Shown: in pieces, positions 26,785 to 40,100 of the stretch | How positions within the stretch are numbered: the stretch's first letter is position 1 | How the letters are laid out: each line of letters begins with the position of its first letter | From: Cricetomys ansorgei | Taxonomy: Eukaryota; Chordata; Mammalia; Rodentia; Nesomyidae | Length of the DNA: 64,000 nt | Direction of reading: 5' to 3' | Assembly: GCA_026225945.1 (NCBI GenBank) | Contig: JAMJFZ010003728.1 | Span: forward strand, 1 to 64,000 | The notes under the pieces: model-generated | The model's input: only the letters and a program-made list of their open reading frames with translations | Told to the model about the DNA's origin: nothing | The model's database searches: none | Position numbers and translations under genes: made by a program

Positions 26785-26935
26785 TCCCCTCCTTGAGACG
26801 GGATCGTATGTGGCCCAGGCTGACCCTGACCTCACCATCTAGACCCAGCAATCCTTGAACTCAGTCTTCTTGCCTCAGCCTCCAGTGTCCTGGGCTCAGC
26901 AGTGTGCAAGCTGCCAGGCCTGGCCTTATCCTTTT
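26785..26935 (-). repeat. Old B1/PB1-like SINE (reverse)
   Basis: 'ttgagacgggatcgtatgtg', 'gcccaggctgaccctgacct' and 'cttgcctcagcctccagtgt' keep the B1 order but are strongly diverged. Confidence 0.6.
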
Positions 26936-28084
26936 TAAAATTCCAAGTCCTGGTTTATTTTGCTCTAAGACTTCAGCAAGATCTATGTCCTCTTAATATT
27001 AGTTCATAGGTTACATTGCTTCCAGTATTGTTTAATGAAAACGACTGCAAATGGGCCTTCATGGCTCAGATACACTCTCTTACCTTTTGAAGTGCACGCC
27101 GAGGGCTTTTCCTTACGTTAGTATTTTAAAAGACGAAATGGAAGTTACTGTATGATATTTCTGCTCTCTGATATATATATAGCAGGTCTCACAAATAAAA
27201 ATATAATGTGTGATCTCACAATTCTGTCGTTTCCATGGTAATTAAAACATAATGAAGAAGTTGACAATGTCCAAGTCCAGTGAAGTTTCCACCCAGTAAA
27301 CAGAAACGTTCACAGGAGTCACCATGGTTGTGGCCCTGTCAGCACCCTGTCAGCTCATCTGCTAGCCCCCAGGCACCTGTGCGTTTCCAAGGACAGAAAC
27401 GCCATCACGCTCAGCCCAGATCAGAGCACCGATGCTGCACCCAGGCTCCTGCAGACCCCACCTTTAGAGGGCAAGGGCTCAGCTGCTCAGGCTTGGCCTC
27501 GCTTTAACACCCAGCATCAAATCTCAAATTCTACCAAGGAGTTAGGAAGACGCATAACCAGCCATCACTGCCCTAGTGGTGAACACCAGGAGAGGGCGCA
27601 GATGGAAGGAAAATGTGTTGTCCCCTACTGTGTCGCTCAGCAAGGAAGACAGAGGCGTTTTCTCAGGTGTGACCCCAGTCAGACCTCTGCGGAGGGAACC
27701 ACCGTCCTGGCAAGCACCATACTAGACACGCTAGGTCAGTGTCTCATCTCAGGGTTTTTATTGACACCTAAGCTCCTCAGGTGTTCTACTGACAGCACCT
27801 GCAGATCACGAGCAATCAGACATCTTTTACTAAAGCCAGCACCTGCAGACCACACAAAGTCAGGGCCTAGGCAGCTCTTTCCCCAACAGTGCACAAAACC
27901 GCCATTTTAAACATAACTAAAAATAACTGCGCCAGGAAAACGCCTGTTCCTGAGCAATCTCCGTTTTGTAAATGAGATCATGGAACTGCTCACTGGGTAC
28001 AACAGTGATACTTAAACATCCACAGAGACATTTCTGTTTTCCAGGAACATACAAAACTCTCAAAATTCCTTGTTTTTCATTTTT

Positions 28085-28265
28085 TTAAGATTTTTATGTC
28101 TGAGTTTTTCCTGCGTGTATGTACACTACAGAGCCTGCCTGGTGCCCACAGAGGCTGGAGGAGAGCACCAGGTCCCGGGAGCTGGAGTACAGATGTGAAA
28201 GCTGGGAACTAAACCCAGATCCTGCGAGAGCAGCCAGTGCTTTGACTGTCTCTCCAGCCCCCTTA
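28085..28265 (-). repeat. B3-type SINE (reverse)
   Basis: The plus strand reads 'gcctgcctggtgcccacaga', 'aactaaacccagatcctgcg' and 'actgtctctccagcccc', a reversed B3/B2 with its head at the right. Confidence 0.8.
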
Positions 28266-29792
28266 ATTTTAAAACATACAACACAATTGGCTTTTTGGTG
28301 AGCAACCTTGTGAGTTGGAACACACAGAGTGTATAAATGTCACCATAATGGGTACAGCGCTATTAGCTACAAAAATCACCCATTGTACACGAAACAAAAA
28401 GCTTTCATTCACATTATTTTAGTGCTTTTTCCCATGAAAGAATAAAAAAGAATGGCAAACCAATTCCTCCCGAAAAGCTGTGATCATGGAGCTGTTAGAC
28501 AGCCCAGGGCACTGTGGAACTTCTGTGCCCTCATCCTGTCTCTCGTGAAGCACACACCACATCCTGTGTACTGCAGCCTGTGTCTACACGCCCAGTTCCA
28601 CTGGCCGGCATCCTCCGAGCTCAGCCTATATGCCCTGTGGCGAGGCCAGGCCTGAACCCACAGGGGCTCCAGTATGCCAGGGCAAGTTGTCATCAAAATG
28701 CCCGAAAAAACCAGAACAAGATGGAGGTCCCACAGCAGGGACGGTCATTCAGGATCCAGCTGGTTCCATGTAAGAGTGAATGTCTCAGTACCAAGAGAAA
28801 CAAAGTAGCAAGCTAAGGACAGGGAGGGAGGAAGCCTGAGGGAGTGGGGGTGGGGCTAAGAGCTGGAGAGACCGGGCAGGAGCCATGGAGGAGCCATCCC
28901 ACCTAGGCTAGCCATATAAGGAGGAGTCTGCATGTCAGGGGATCTGCTGCGCATTTACTTATCTTGAAGCTTGTTTTTAAAGGCCTCAAAAGCCCCTACT
29001 CCAACCCTTTCCTGAGTTGATGGGAACAAACACTCTCCAGCCAAGGCCACCAGATGCCCGCTTACACAGGTGCTGACCTCAGGACAGTTCTAAAGAATCT
29101 GTTCTTACTTTAAAACCTAACAGACCTGCAAGCAGACTGATCCTTTGCTTTGATCCCAGCCCAGTGCTAGTCCCAGAGAAAGTGAGATCCAGTATTTGTT
29201 ATCCATAAGCAGTTTTTGCTCTTGCCAAACTGAAGGTGCAACTGGCCCAGACTTGAGACAGTAGGAATGCCAATCATCTTCCTTGGCCTGCCAATCACGC
29301 ACAGCACCAGAAAGTCTTAGAAAAGGTCAAACTGCTTTGTGCCACACAGACCACGTGTGCTCAAGCTTGACAGCATCAGGTCACCTGACATGTGCATTCC
29401 TGTACACAAGCACCTAAACTTCCCAGTAAGATTTGCATCTGTACTAGATAGACAATTAAGCATAAAGCAAACCCACTATGGCCCGCTCTCCAGTCACTGT
29501 GACTAACTGTGCTCCCTGCACTTTAAATACCCACCGAGACACCCAGACAGGGACCAATCGTACAGGCTGTGCAGCAGGGGCTCCGCGGCTGGTACTCTGG
29601 AGTGGCAGAACTCAGCTTTGAGCCATCTGAGTTTTGAACCATGTGACTGCATTACTAGTGGAAGGAAAGCACCCTCCTGTAAGAAGAAGCCTCTCTAGTT
29701 TCTACACACTGACGACTAACATCCAAGTGAAATGATGTCAGAAGGAACGTGAAGATGAGGCTTCCTACTGTTAATCATGAGAGAGCACGCAG

Positions 29793-30090
29793 GGCCTGAG
29801 CTGGCTCGGCAGGTCACGCGTTTGTAGTGCAAGTGTGAGGACCTGCGTTCAAAGCCCCACAGCCAACCTGAGGGCAGAGGGCGGACCTGGGAGCCCTGCA
29901 CTGCTACGGCAGACAGTCGGCTGGCTCGTGGGTCAGTTAACCTGGGACATGAGCAGCTGGAAGGTGATGCCTGACGCCTGTAGCTCCTCCAACGGCCACA
30001 CGTGTGCTATGGCATGCGTGTGCCTGCACTCAATCACGCAGAGATTCTCTTTAAGGAGCAGTTTCTCTAAAAAACAACAACAGAAAAACT
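29793..30090 (+). repeat. B4-like SINE
   Basis: 'ctgagctggctcggcaggtc', 'gaggacctgcgttcaaagcc', then an A-rich end at 30070. It is long and diverged, so only the head is confident. Confidence 0.5.
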
Positions 30091-30174
30091 AGACTCAAAA
30101 TATGTGTAGACAAGAGTTTAGACACCTGACACCTGTCATTTTCACTTGTGAGTGTATATACATGTGTGAGGGCG

Positions 30175-30214
30175 TCCCTCTCTCTCTCTCTCTCTCCCTC
30201 TCTCTCTCTCTGAG
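30175..30214 (+). repeat. (CT)n tract
   Basis: About 40 bp of CT dinucleotides with one ccc interruption. Confidence 0.9.
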
Positions 30215-32386
30215 AAGGTAGGTACAACCTAGACAACACTCCCAACAATGGCACAAGTTCTCTGAAGGAGGGTTGGGAATGAAGTGACACAGAACTGTAC
30301 TGGAGACCCAAGAACAAGTGCTGCATGTCGGCACTGTGTCGGTCAGAATGCTGCTGGCTGCATGTCTAGTCCACGGTGAGAGAGGCAGACGGCAATTCAC
30401 ACCAGACACTAGCCCTGAAAGAAGAGGCACTCAGTTCGGCATCTCAGAGCAACTCCAACACAAGCAGACAATACGAACGAACCATCCTTCCTATGGCTGG
30501 TAGCACAGAACATCCACACACCAATTGCCCCTGCTCCCCTCTCACCCTGACTGTGAACTCCTTCAGCGAGTTCCAGGAGACAGGGAACAGGCTTCGTTAT
30601 CAGCACAGACAGTGCCAGTTAGCTTCTGTGTGGGGCACGGATGCGGAAAGAGCGACGGAAGCCTGCGTGGTCTCGGGCCCTCGCCTGTGGCTGGGGCAGC
30701 GGCGCCTACCTTCTGCAGCTCTGTGCGCAATCTGCCAGAAGGCAGGCTTGACTCTCAGGCTCGGCTGGAGCCTAACTTACAACACGCACAATCACAAGCC
30801 TCACACTCACGCGCACGCACACCCTTCAGCTGGAACACTCATTTTTACCCAAGCTATGTAAAGTGAAAATTCTAACGCTTTCCCCCTCGTGGCAATTAAC
30901 AACTGTAGAGAACGCAGTCCATTTTTAATAGCCCTGAGTGCGCGGGCTGGGAGGCACCCTGTCCCACGCTGCTGCTGTTCTGCCGAGCTTCTGGGACGCC
31001 CATCTTGGCACCTTGGGGACCACAAAAGAAACCAAAGCCCCTCTGACGCTAAGGGATCGGCTGAAGGACCAGCATGACTGAGACTCAACAAAGCAAATTC
31101 AACAATGTTAAAGGAACAGGGACGCCGGGGCCGGCACTGTGGTGCCTGACCCCCAACAAACCAAGATGGAAGCCTCAGAACTGAGCCCCGAGATGGTCGC
31201 TCTGAAGTGCCGGCCCTCCTGAGAGGGAGGAAGGGTGGTTGATCTTCCCCCCTCTAGGACAGAACCTCAGCTGGGGTTCTAGAGAGATAACACAGGCCAC
31301 AGCAGACATCACTGCTCCTCGGCCGCCAGCACTGGCTACAGCTGGTTTCCGCAGCAGCTCTGCAGAACCAGCGCGGGTGGCAGGGCCAAGAGCTGGGACC
31401 GCAGAAATGGAGCCACCAGAGAACGGGGAGTCTCCTGGTCTAACGCAGAGGGAAGACAGGGCTGGGGAGCAGTGGGATCGACACGGGGAGAGCCACATGG
31501 GGCGACACAGTGGCGGTCAGCATGCACATGGCCACACACAGGGACAGCGTGGGGAGCCGGGGCTGAGCGCTCACATCTGCAGAGGGAAGTGAGGTAAAGC
31601 TGTCAAAGGCCGCCCGCCCACGACCCCTCACCCCAAGTCATGCCCACTGACCTCAAGAAAGCCTCAGCTCTGATGTCACCCTCCCCTCACCCCTGGCCAC
31701 ACACAGCCCCTCGATACTCCAGCACTGTTATAAAGGACAGAAGGTTTTTATGGGCCTCAAGTCTTTAAGTTTCCTGAAAGAAAAAAAAAAGTGGTTTCTA
31801 CCCTCAGAAAAACTGAAACCCAAAATGTACTCCTATTCTTCTGCTCCCCAGAATAAGAGAGCGAGCAGGTGCGCCCGGAATCGTCAGGCTGCGAGAGGGA
31901 AGTTCTCCCGGGACGCAGCAGAGGCTGCTGCACTGCCCCGCGGGAGTGGATGGCTACTAGTGAGAGGAGACACTACTGGCCAAGGTGCCCAGAGCAGGCT
32001 GAGAGGAGGCCATGACCAGTGAGGGTCCCCAGGGTGACAGCCCAAAGCGGCCTCTGTCTGCGGCTCTGCGGATCCACCAGCTGCCCTGTGACACCGCAGG
32101 CTGTGAGCTCCCTGATTCTTACCCCACCATAGTATTTTCTGGAACAATGTTACTGTGAATGAAAAAGCGTAAGTAAGGTCTCCGGGTCTTCCACAAAGCA
32201 ACACCGGCCATTCGCTCCGCTGACTGCTGGTCCGCTAAGGCAGTGGTCCCAGAAGCCCAGGCAGGTGATGCAGGGAAACACCACCTCGGTGAGTCAGCAG
32301 TTTCTCAGCAGAGACTCTCAGAACTGAGCTGCAGGGCGCACGCTTGAGGAAGTGTCTCCCCGTCTATTACGCACAAATATCACCCC

Positions 32387-32830
32387 CGTGTCAGTTGCTT
32401 TTCCTGTGACAAAATATCCAAGGAAAGCAACGTAAAGGGGAGGCCAGGACGGGGAGGCCAGGATGGGGAGGCCAGGGCGGGGAGGCCAGGGCGGGGGGGG
32501 GGGAGGCCAGGACGAGGCCAGGGCGGGGAGGCCAGGGCGGGGAGGCCAGGACGGGGAGGCCAGGATGGGGAGGCCAGGACGGTGGGAGCGAAAGGCAGCT
32601 GGCTCACTGCACCTGCAGTCGGGAAGCAGAGAGGCGGTGCTCAGTGGCGCTCTCCTCTCCCCGGCCCTCGACAGTGCCACCCACACGCAGGGAAGGCTTT
32701 CTGGAAACACCCTCGGGACACACCCAGAGGTGACTCTAAGGCCCAGCCTGTTGACAAGCAAGTCCAACCATGAAACCCCCAGACAACGCCCAGGGCTGTT
32801 TCCCTGGGAGTAAAAACGTGGTGACGTGGG
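32387..32830. repeat. Old interspersed repeat carrying a 15-bp minisatellite
   Basis: The opening 'gtcagttgcttttcctgtga' and the closing region near 32730-32770 ('tgttgacaagcaagtccaac') resemble the rodent dispersed repeat also seen at 34430. A G-rich tandem array sits inside it. Confidence 0.4.
32440..32585 (+). repeat. G-rich 15-bp minisatellite, about 9-10 copies
   Basis: The unit is 'gaggccaggacgggg', with a/g and c/t variants and one expanded G run. GGGG runs occur every 15 bp. Confidence 0.9.
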
Positions 32831-33442
32831 AAGCAGTGTGAAAGCCGCATCGGGAATGTGCGCAGACTTCCAAGCTCCTCGCATCCTTTTGACTGTCTCC
32901 TCCTTACCCATCTGATAGCAGCAATTTGTCTCTGCGGAGTCTTTGCACGGGTTCTCGCAGAAGCGGGGGCTCTGCTGTACCACGCGCTCTTTCTACTTAA
33001 ATTATGCCAGTCACAGTAACAAGAGCTCCACACATAAGCAAGTTTTGGGGAAAATCTCTTTGTAAGCACTTAGCAGCAGACACTGTCCACAGAGCCACAC
33101 CCCAACCATTTCCAGAAGCTGAGAGAGGCTGGACCAGCACCCTCCGGGGGGACAGAGATCAGGGCCATCTGGGGATGAGGTTAGAGGAGAGGCCTTCTAC
33201 CACACTGGAACTGCTGTCTTGGACAAGCCTATAGATGTGCCCAGAGCTAGGGCCGTATCTTACTAATATCCGGTATATTTTAAGCATAAAATAAATACAT
33301 ATCCAGTGCAAGAACCTACCCTGACTGCCTTCAATTATCCCACACCATCCAAAGACCTGGATTAAAAACTGAAGATGGGGGCAGCCTAGTGTAAGACCAG
33401 GAAACACCAAAGAAGACCAGCAGGATAAACAGACAGGAAGTC

Positions 33443-33560
33443 AGGCGGGGTGTGGTGGCTCACACCTGTAACCCTGCCTCTCAGGAAGGTGGGCGAGGCA
33501 GGAGGATTCAGAGTTCAAGCCCAGCCTGGGCTATCTCATGATTCTGTCTTTAAACCCAAA
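33443..33560 (+). repeat. B1 SINE (old)
   Basis: 'ggggtgtggtggctcacacc', 'gaggcaggaggattcagagt', 'agcccagcctgggctat' in B1 order. Confidence 0.8.
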
Positions 33561-33851
33561 ATACAAATGGGGAGGAGGATCCAGCCCATGGGATCCAAAG
33601 GACTCAAACTGAAGAGCCAAAACCCAGTACCTGCAAAGCGCTGATAAGGGGAGGCCTGAACAGCACCTGGCTATGGGCTCCTTCCTGGCCAAGCTTGCAA
33701 GTAAATGCTCAGAATTCAACAAAGCCACTGGGACGAATTTGTGATTCTGAAAAGAACAGCATCAGCCAAAAACTACAGAGCGGCAATCCTCTGGCTCTGT
33801 GAGGAAGGCACCCGTGGTTCCGGTCCTCATAGGCAGAAGTAACAAAAGAGC

Positions 33852-33942
33852 TGCGGATGTTGGTGGCTATGGGCTGTCCAGGGTGGTGCTGGGAACCGAA
33901 CCTGTTATGTGCCCTGACCTGAGTGGTCTCTCCAGCCCTCAC
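33852..33942 (-). repeat. B3-type SINE fragment (reverse)
   Basis: 'ggtgctgggaaccgaacctg' and 'gagtggtctctccagccctc' on the plus strand mark the reversed head of a B3/B2 element. Confidence 0.7.
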
Positions 33943-34429
33943 CTAACATGTCTTCTATAGTATATTCTATAGTATATTCTTACAAATAATAGAATTTTAA
34001 GATTTTTACCTAGAGGTTTTCTTAGTATGCGTCCCAAAACATAGTCAGCAAGCTTATCAATTATAATACTGAAATCAATTTTCAAATAACTGTTACAAAG
34101 AGCACTGGGGGAAATGCCCACAAACAAATCTTTAGTAAGAATTGCTGCATCACCGGAAACCACTCATGAAGTGTCATCTCAGCTCCTGGAGATCTGTGGC
34201 ACTGCCCAGGCTCTCTGGAGCTCCATCTTGGAGAGGAAACAATGGAGACCTGGCAGCTCCGTGAACACTCCTGCTAACTCGCATGAAGGGCACCAGGTGT
34301 TCCATGACGGAATGGGAGCCAGGTGGAGGGCAGAGGGGAAGGGATCTGCCATCCACTGAGGCACCTTTCCCTTTACAGAGGACAAACATGGTCAGAATAT
34401 CAGCCTGAAAGAAACCACAACAAGAGGCA

Positions 34430-34690
34430 GCAATGGCTGTGCTGTTACTTCCTCGTGGCTGTCACGGAGAACACCTGGTGAAATTCGTTAAGGGAGCAAG
34501 GGAGCTTTGACTCATGGTTTAGAGAGTTCAGTTCATGGCTGCCTAAGTCCACGTGCTTGGGCAGAGCATCCTGGCAGCAGGAAGCTCCTTGTATCGTCAC
34601 GTCTGCAGACACTCTCACCGACACACCCAGGAGGGCATGTCACTAAATCTAGGCTTACCCCTATGCAGTCAAGTTGACAATGAAGCTTAG
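34430..34690. repeat. Old interspersed repeat, family not named
   Basis: 'gttacttcctcgtggctgtc' at the start and 'tgcagtcaagttgacaatga' at the end match, by eye, the ends of a dispersed rodent repeat. Family not assigned. Confidence 0.4.
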
Positions 34691-35488
34691 CTATTACTAT
34701 GGGGCAAAGAAGAGACAGCAGGAAGCCACAAGCCTCGTGAGGATTTGTCGTAAGAGCTCAGGTGAGAACCTCTGAACTGCATTCTTTAAAACAGAGTGAC
34801 ACGATATTTAAATCACACTCAGCAAAGTGTAGGCAAGAAATAACGGAACCTGGGCTGGAGCCATGCCAATGCTGAGACTGAACAGAGAGCCAGCAGCAAG
34901 GACAGTGGGGGCTAGGGAGGGCTGGCCTGAGGTATGGAAGCAAACCCAGCAAGAGAAGAGCAAAACTGAGACACACAAACAAGACCAGAGGCGTGTGCCT
35001 ACGGAGCTCCGAGGCCGGGGAGACACAGCCACAGCCAGTGCTCACCCCGGACACGTGTGGGCCATTCCCACTGCCCAGAATGTCCCTGCGGGGCACCAAG
35101 GACAGGTGAGTGTGCCAAGAGGCTCTCAGCGACGGACTCGACAGTGAACACAGCCCACCCTACTCCAGAGGGAGTACAGGCGACTAAAATGCTAAGTACG
35201 TAAACCCTGATGTAAAGAGCAGTTGTCTGTATGGAGCTTACAAGCCCCACCCACTGGGGCGGCCTACAGTACTACAGATAAAGGGCAGTTCCATTTCTAA
35301 CCAGTAGGAGGCGTGTGCGCCACTGCACTTTCTCTTCCCCACACCCATAAGAAACTGCTTTTAAGGGATATTTTTCAAACTAGTACCTAAACATGAATAG
35401 AGCCAACAGATTCACTGGTCACGAGAATCTAGGATTACAAACGCGGGTAAGCTCCCAGCCAGAGCAGCTGGCTTACCTTCACCTGAGG

Positions 35489-35710
35489 CAGCGGTTCTCA
35501 GCCTGTGGGTCCTGACCCCTTTGAGCGTGAATGACTCTTTCACAGGGGTCACCCAAGACCATCCGCATATCAGATATTTATAATACAATTCACAACAGCA
35601 GCAAAATCACAGTTATGAAGGAACAAGGAAAGCAATCTCACGGCTGGGGCCACGACAACGCGAGGAACTGTATTTAAGGGTCACAGCATTAGGAAGGCTG
35701 AGAACCACTG
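35489..35710. mobile_element. URR1-like hAT DNA transposon remnant
   Basis: 222 bp with inverted ends (cagcggttctcagcctg at the left, ggctgagaaccactg at the right) and the internal 'ctttcacaggggtcaccc' and 'gaggaactgtatttaagg' typical of rodent URR1, a non-autonomous hAT-Charlie relative. The flanking 8-bp sequences no longer match well, so the insertion is old. Confidence 0.8.
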
Positions 35711-36238
35711 TCTGGTGGGGGCAGGGGGACCCCAGTGCAGAGAGGCAAGGGTTAGCATTCGGCATGTTGGACTGACACAGCTGACAGATGCACATGAGAA
35801 AACGGGAACATGGACTGTGTGGGCCACTGTCATCTCCACGAACTGCACTTTGGTTCTGCACTTGCAGAGGTGGTCCTCTGCTGGGAACGCCATCAGAGAC
35901 GGGGGGATGAGTCTCAGAAGCGAGGCGGCTTGAGGACTGGTCGGACACTGATTTGATCTGTGGACTGAACTTGGCGGCATTGCCAGTATCTGACTTTCAA
36001 CCCTAAAACTGCTGCTTTCAGCATGCTCTCCCTCGTGCTCGGGTCTTATCCAATCCTAGTAAATCTATTTTACAAAGCGCGGCAAGCATGTTTCGGAAGG
36101 AGCACTAGGTGGCAGTAAACACGCAGATGCCAAAATCCAAAACACCAGAAAGAAGTAGAAGCACCAAAGCTCCCTGGTGCCAGGAGCGTGAGGTCACGAG
36201 AACACGTCACGGCCCCCATTTTAAAAACCTAATAAAAT

Positions 36239-36365
36239 CTGGGCATGGCGAAGCAGGCCTGTAGAACCAGCACCTGGAGGCAGAGGAAGGATCAGGGTCT
36301 GAGGCATCCTCAGCATGGAGAGTTTGAGACCAGCCTGGGCTACGCGAGACTCTGTCTCAACTTCA
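36239..36365 (+). repeat. B1 SINE
   Basis: 'ctgggcatggcgaagcaggc', 'gagaccagcctgggctacgc', 'gagactctgtctcaac' in B1 order; diverged. Confidence 0.75.
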
Positions 36366-36504
36366 GTAAATACTAGAACTATTTAGACTCCAGGGGGAAA
36401 CGGGATGATATAGACAAACGGTATTATTCTATAGAAATTGTAAGACTTTACTTCCTTTCTTTAAAATATTTAAGATTTAGGAGACAAATACCCCCCAACC
36501 CCCA

Positions 36505-36622
36505 ACCGAGACAGGGTTTCTCTGTTGTAACTCTGGCTGTCCTCGAACTCACAGAGATCCGCCTGCCTCTGCCTCCCAAGTGCTGGGATTAAAGGCGTGC
36601 GCCACCATCACTGGCTGACAAA
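36505..36622 (-). repeat. B1 SINE (reverse)
   Basis: 'gagacagggtttctctgttg', 'taactctggctgtcctcgaa', 'aagtgctgggattaaaggcg' on the plus strand. It shows the 'ctgttgtaac' variant shared with other B1 copies in this window. Confidence 0.9.
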
Positions 36623-37593
36623 TCCTATTTTTAAAGTTAGTTTGGCCCGCTGATAGCTCTTTACTGACTAGACCTGACCGAGTGGACACTTGAGGGTGAC
36701 AGAACCGTGCACATCACACAGCGGCCGGCTCAGCTGAGCTGGCCAGCGTCCCCACCTCGCAGCTGCCTTCTAAGTCTGAACCTAAACTTCGGCACGACTT
36801 AATAAGCTCACACAGTCACACACCCAAACATATGCTCTAGCTCTTGATTTACCGCACGCCTACGCGGTGTTCAGCCGAGGCCTCAGTAACGCTGGAGTGA
36901 AATTTCTGCGGGTAATAAACCCCACAGACGGCGCTCCAAACCCTGCTCTACTCCCCAAATTCATCGCAGACCAACTGGAGCCCACCAGGGACATTTTTCT
37001 CTCTTCCTCCCCAGTGGTGTCTAGAAGCTGTCCTCCCAAATGCACACTGCACACTTGGTGTCCACAATGAGCACACAGCACACACACACTTGCCACACAG
37101 GACAGAAGAAACAGGGCCGGCAGGACGGATCTTCAGCCTGCGAGTGGGACACGCAAGTCCCGAAGCCTTAGTGTGTGGCACGCTACTCCACAGTCTTTCC
37201 TGGCTGTGTTTCCCTACCTTCCCGCAAGAATTATATTTTTACTAGGCATGGAAGGCTACCGTGTTCTTCCACGTTGAAAATCACCAGCAGTGGAGGCAGC
37301 TCAGAGGATTTCCCACTCATGTTTGGCCCCTGCTTAATTTCCTAGATATGGTGGGAGCCCATATTCCAAAACACGACCAACAGAAAAGCGAGACACACAT
37401 GTGTCATGTGTGTGAGAGCATGTGCCTTTCTCCAGATTGCACCACAGAGCCTGCATGTTTCACAAAGAAGGCAGCCTCAGCGAACCAGACAGACAGCACA
37501 GCAACAAGGGTTTCCTAGGATTTGCTTAAGGAAACAGAAGGGACACTTTCCCTAGAACAAACTGAAAACACACGCTATACCCACAAAGACCTA

Positions 37594-37923
<330 letters not shown>

Positions 37924-38861
37924 TTAGCGGCGGCAGCTGTGTTCTGTGTCCGTGCTTCCTGAAGCCAGAGCTTCCGTAGGTTCTGTGCAATCCGCACACG
38001 TTTACACTTCTGTCCACACCGGCGGGGTTCTCTGTGCTTTCGAAAGCTGTGCCATCAGTGGGCAATTTAGATTCCTTAGCTTGACTGCTGGGCCTCCCGT
38101 CCCGCGGACAGCCAGGCTCTGAGCACTGTTCAGGACACTCAACCCTGCTCGTTCCTGGAAGAAATCACAGAAGTACTATCACAGAAAAGTACTTCATACT
38201 CACAACCAGGCAATATCTGGAAGAGAAGCTATTTTATAACTGTCTTATTCAGACACATGACCCACCTGGCTCAGCAGAAACAAGCTCCACGTACCGCCAT
38301 GGTCCCTTGCTGGGGCCATGAATCAAAGGCCCTGGAGAGCATTAGCAAGTACAGAAGCCAGGCCTCACCGGGACTCCCAGGGCGGCCCACGTGCGCCGTG
38401 GCGTGTCGGCGGTGACTGCGGGGAACCTGGGTGCTCTCTTTTCTTTCTGATAACAGAAACTACTCATCCTAGCAGGCACGAGGACTGCCCCTGCCTCTTC
38501 TCCCAGTGGCCATGGACGTAGAAGACAGCTACTTAGTCCCACAGCGATTTTAGGAGTCGCTGGGTCTTCTTGGTGCTTGCGATAATTCTCCAGCTGATTC
38601 TCTGCTTCCCCAAGGGTGTGATTCTGAAACCGTTTCTCCAGTCACAGTTTCATCTGTCACTGTCTTATGTTTACAAGCCTTTCCTTTCTCTCTGACTGGT
38701 CAGACAGTAATTCTAACCCTGTTGAAGACCATTCCTTATCCACTGGCATTGTTTTAATTATTTGGAAGTATTGTTATTTGATAGATTAAGTAAAATTGTT
38801 CTAAAGTCTATACTTTTGTGAATTTATACCTTCAGGTATCTAAGCTCACAGATACGGCCAA

Positions 38862-39021
38862 TTTTTTTTTTCTTGGCTTTTCCAGACAGGGTTTCTCTGT
38901 TGTAACCCTGGCTGTCCTGGAACTCTCTCTGTAGACCAGGCTGGCCTGGAACTCACAGAGATCCCCCTGCCTCTGCCTCCGAGTGCTAGGATTAAAGGCG
39001 TGCGCCACCACTGCCTGGAAA
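38862..39021 (-). repeat. B1 SINE (reverse)
   Basis: A full-length reversed B1 with a T-run at 38862, 'agacagggtttctctgttgt', 'agaccaggctggcctggaac' and 'gattaaaggcgtgcgccacc'. Confidence 0.92.
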
Positions 39022-39144
39022 GTCTGTGTATCTTTACTTAAGTCCTACACATCTGGAAACTACAGCACATTGCTACCGTGAGAACACCGACACAGCCCGC
39101 CACCCGCCGCACACGTGTCCATCTGTGTGCGCGCACTGTGAACG

Positions 39145-39215
39145 CTGTCAGTCCACTCTGTCTCTCTGAGTGTCTGTCTCACTGTCTCTGTCTCTTTCTC
39201 TCTCCCTGACCCCTC
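39145..39215 (+). repeat. CT-rich tract
   Basis: (TCTG/TCTC)n-type pyrimidine-rich DNA in intron 10. Confidence 0.75.
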
Positions 39216-39312
39216 CTCCCTCATCGCTGACTAGGCTGTGGCAGGAGGCTCTGCTTTTGAAGAGAAGTCCCCTCCACTAGCTGTCAAGTGCCCGTGACCA
39301 CGTGCTCCCGCT

Positions 39313-39341
39313 CCCCCCCCCCACCCCCCCCCCCCCCCCCC
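39313..39341 (+). repeat. Poly-C run (poly-G in transcript sense)
   Basis: 10 C, one A, then 18 C. In the Ano10 RNA this is a run of G interrupted by one U. Confidence 0.9.
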
Positions 39342-39930
39342 GCCACGGCTGCAGGTCTGCAGGTGCTGACCTCACTCTCCCAGCCACTGTGTCTCCTCTA
39401 GGACCCACGTCTTTGACTCTCTGATCTTATTTCTGTCTTCGATTTCGCTGATCCACTCTCTTTCTTATTTCCTTTCTTCTGCTGGCTTTGGCTCTGCTTG
39501 TCTTTTCTGGTTTAACTGACTCTCTGTAGCTGAGATCCTTTTCCAGCACAGACATTTAGCACTCTGAGCCCTGCCAGCCCTGCCTTACCAGCCACGGCCC
39601 ATGGTCTTTTGTTTAGTGTATCTCTGGACTTCATCTGGGATTTTTTTATGTGTACTTTGTGCTGTCTGCTTTCCAGTATTTGGAGATCCTGCTGCTACTT
39701 TCTGTCACTAATTCTAGTTTGATCTCCTTGTCACAGAACTACGTACAGGTCCCGAGACACCTGCTCTGTCAGACACTGCCTGTGGGTGGCAGCACTGAGC
39801 CCTCTCCACTCTGGGTAACTGTCTTGTATCTCAGAAAAGGAAGTCTTTTCATCTCTAACTATAATGAGGATTCATCTATTTCTCCTCTCTGTTCAAGCTG
39901 TTTTTCCTCTCCTGTTTTAAAACTGTTGCT

Positions 39931-40100
39931 TGCCAGGCAGTGGTGGCGCACATCTTAATCCCAGCACTTTGGAGGTGAAGGCGGGCAGATCTCTGAGTGC
40001 AAGGCCAACCCAGTCTACAGAGTGAGTTCCAGGACGGCCAGGGCTACGCAGAGAAACCCTGTCTTGGGAAAAAAACAAAGACAAAAACAAAACATAAGAC
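39931..40100 (+). repeat. B1 SINE
   Basis: 'gccaggcagtggtggcgcac', 'ggccagggctacgcagagaa', 'accctgtcttgggaaaaaaa' and an A-rich tail. Confidence 0.9.
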
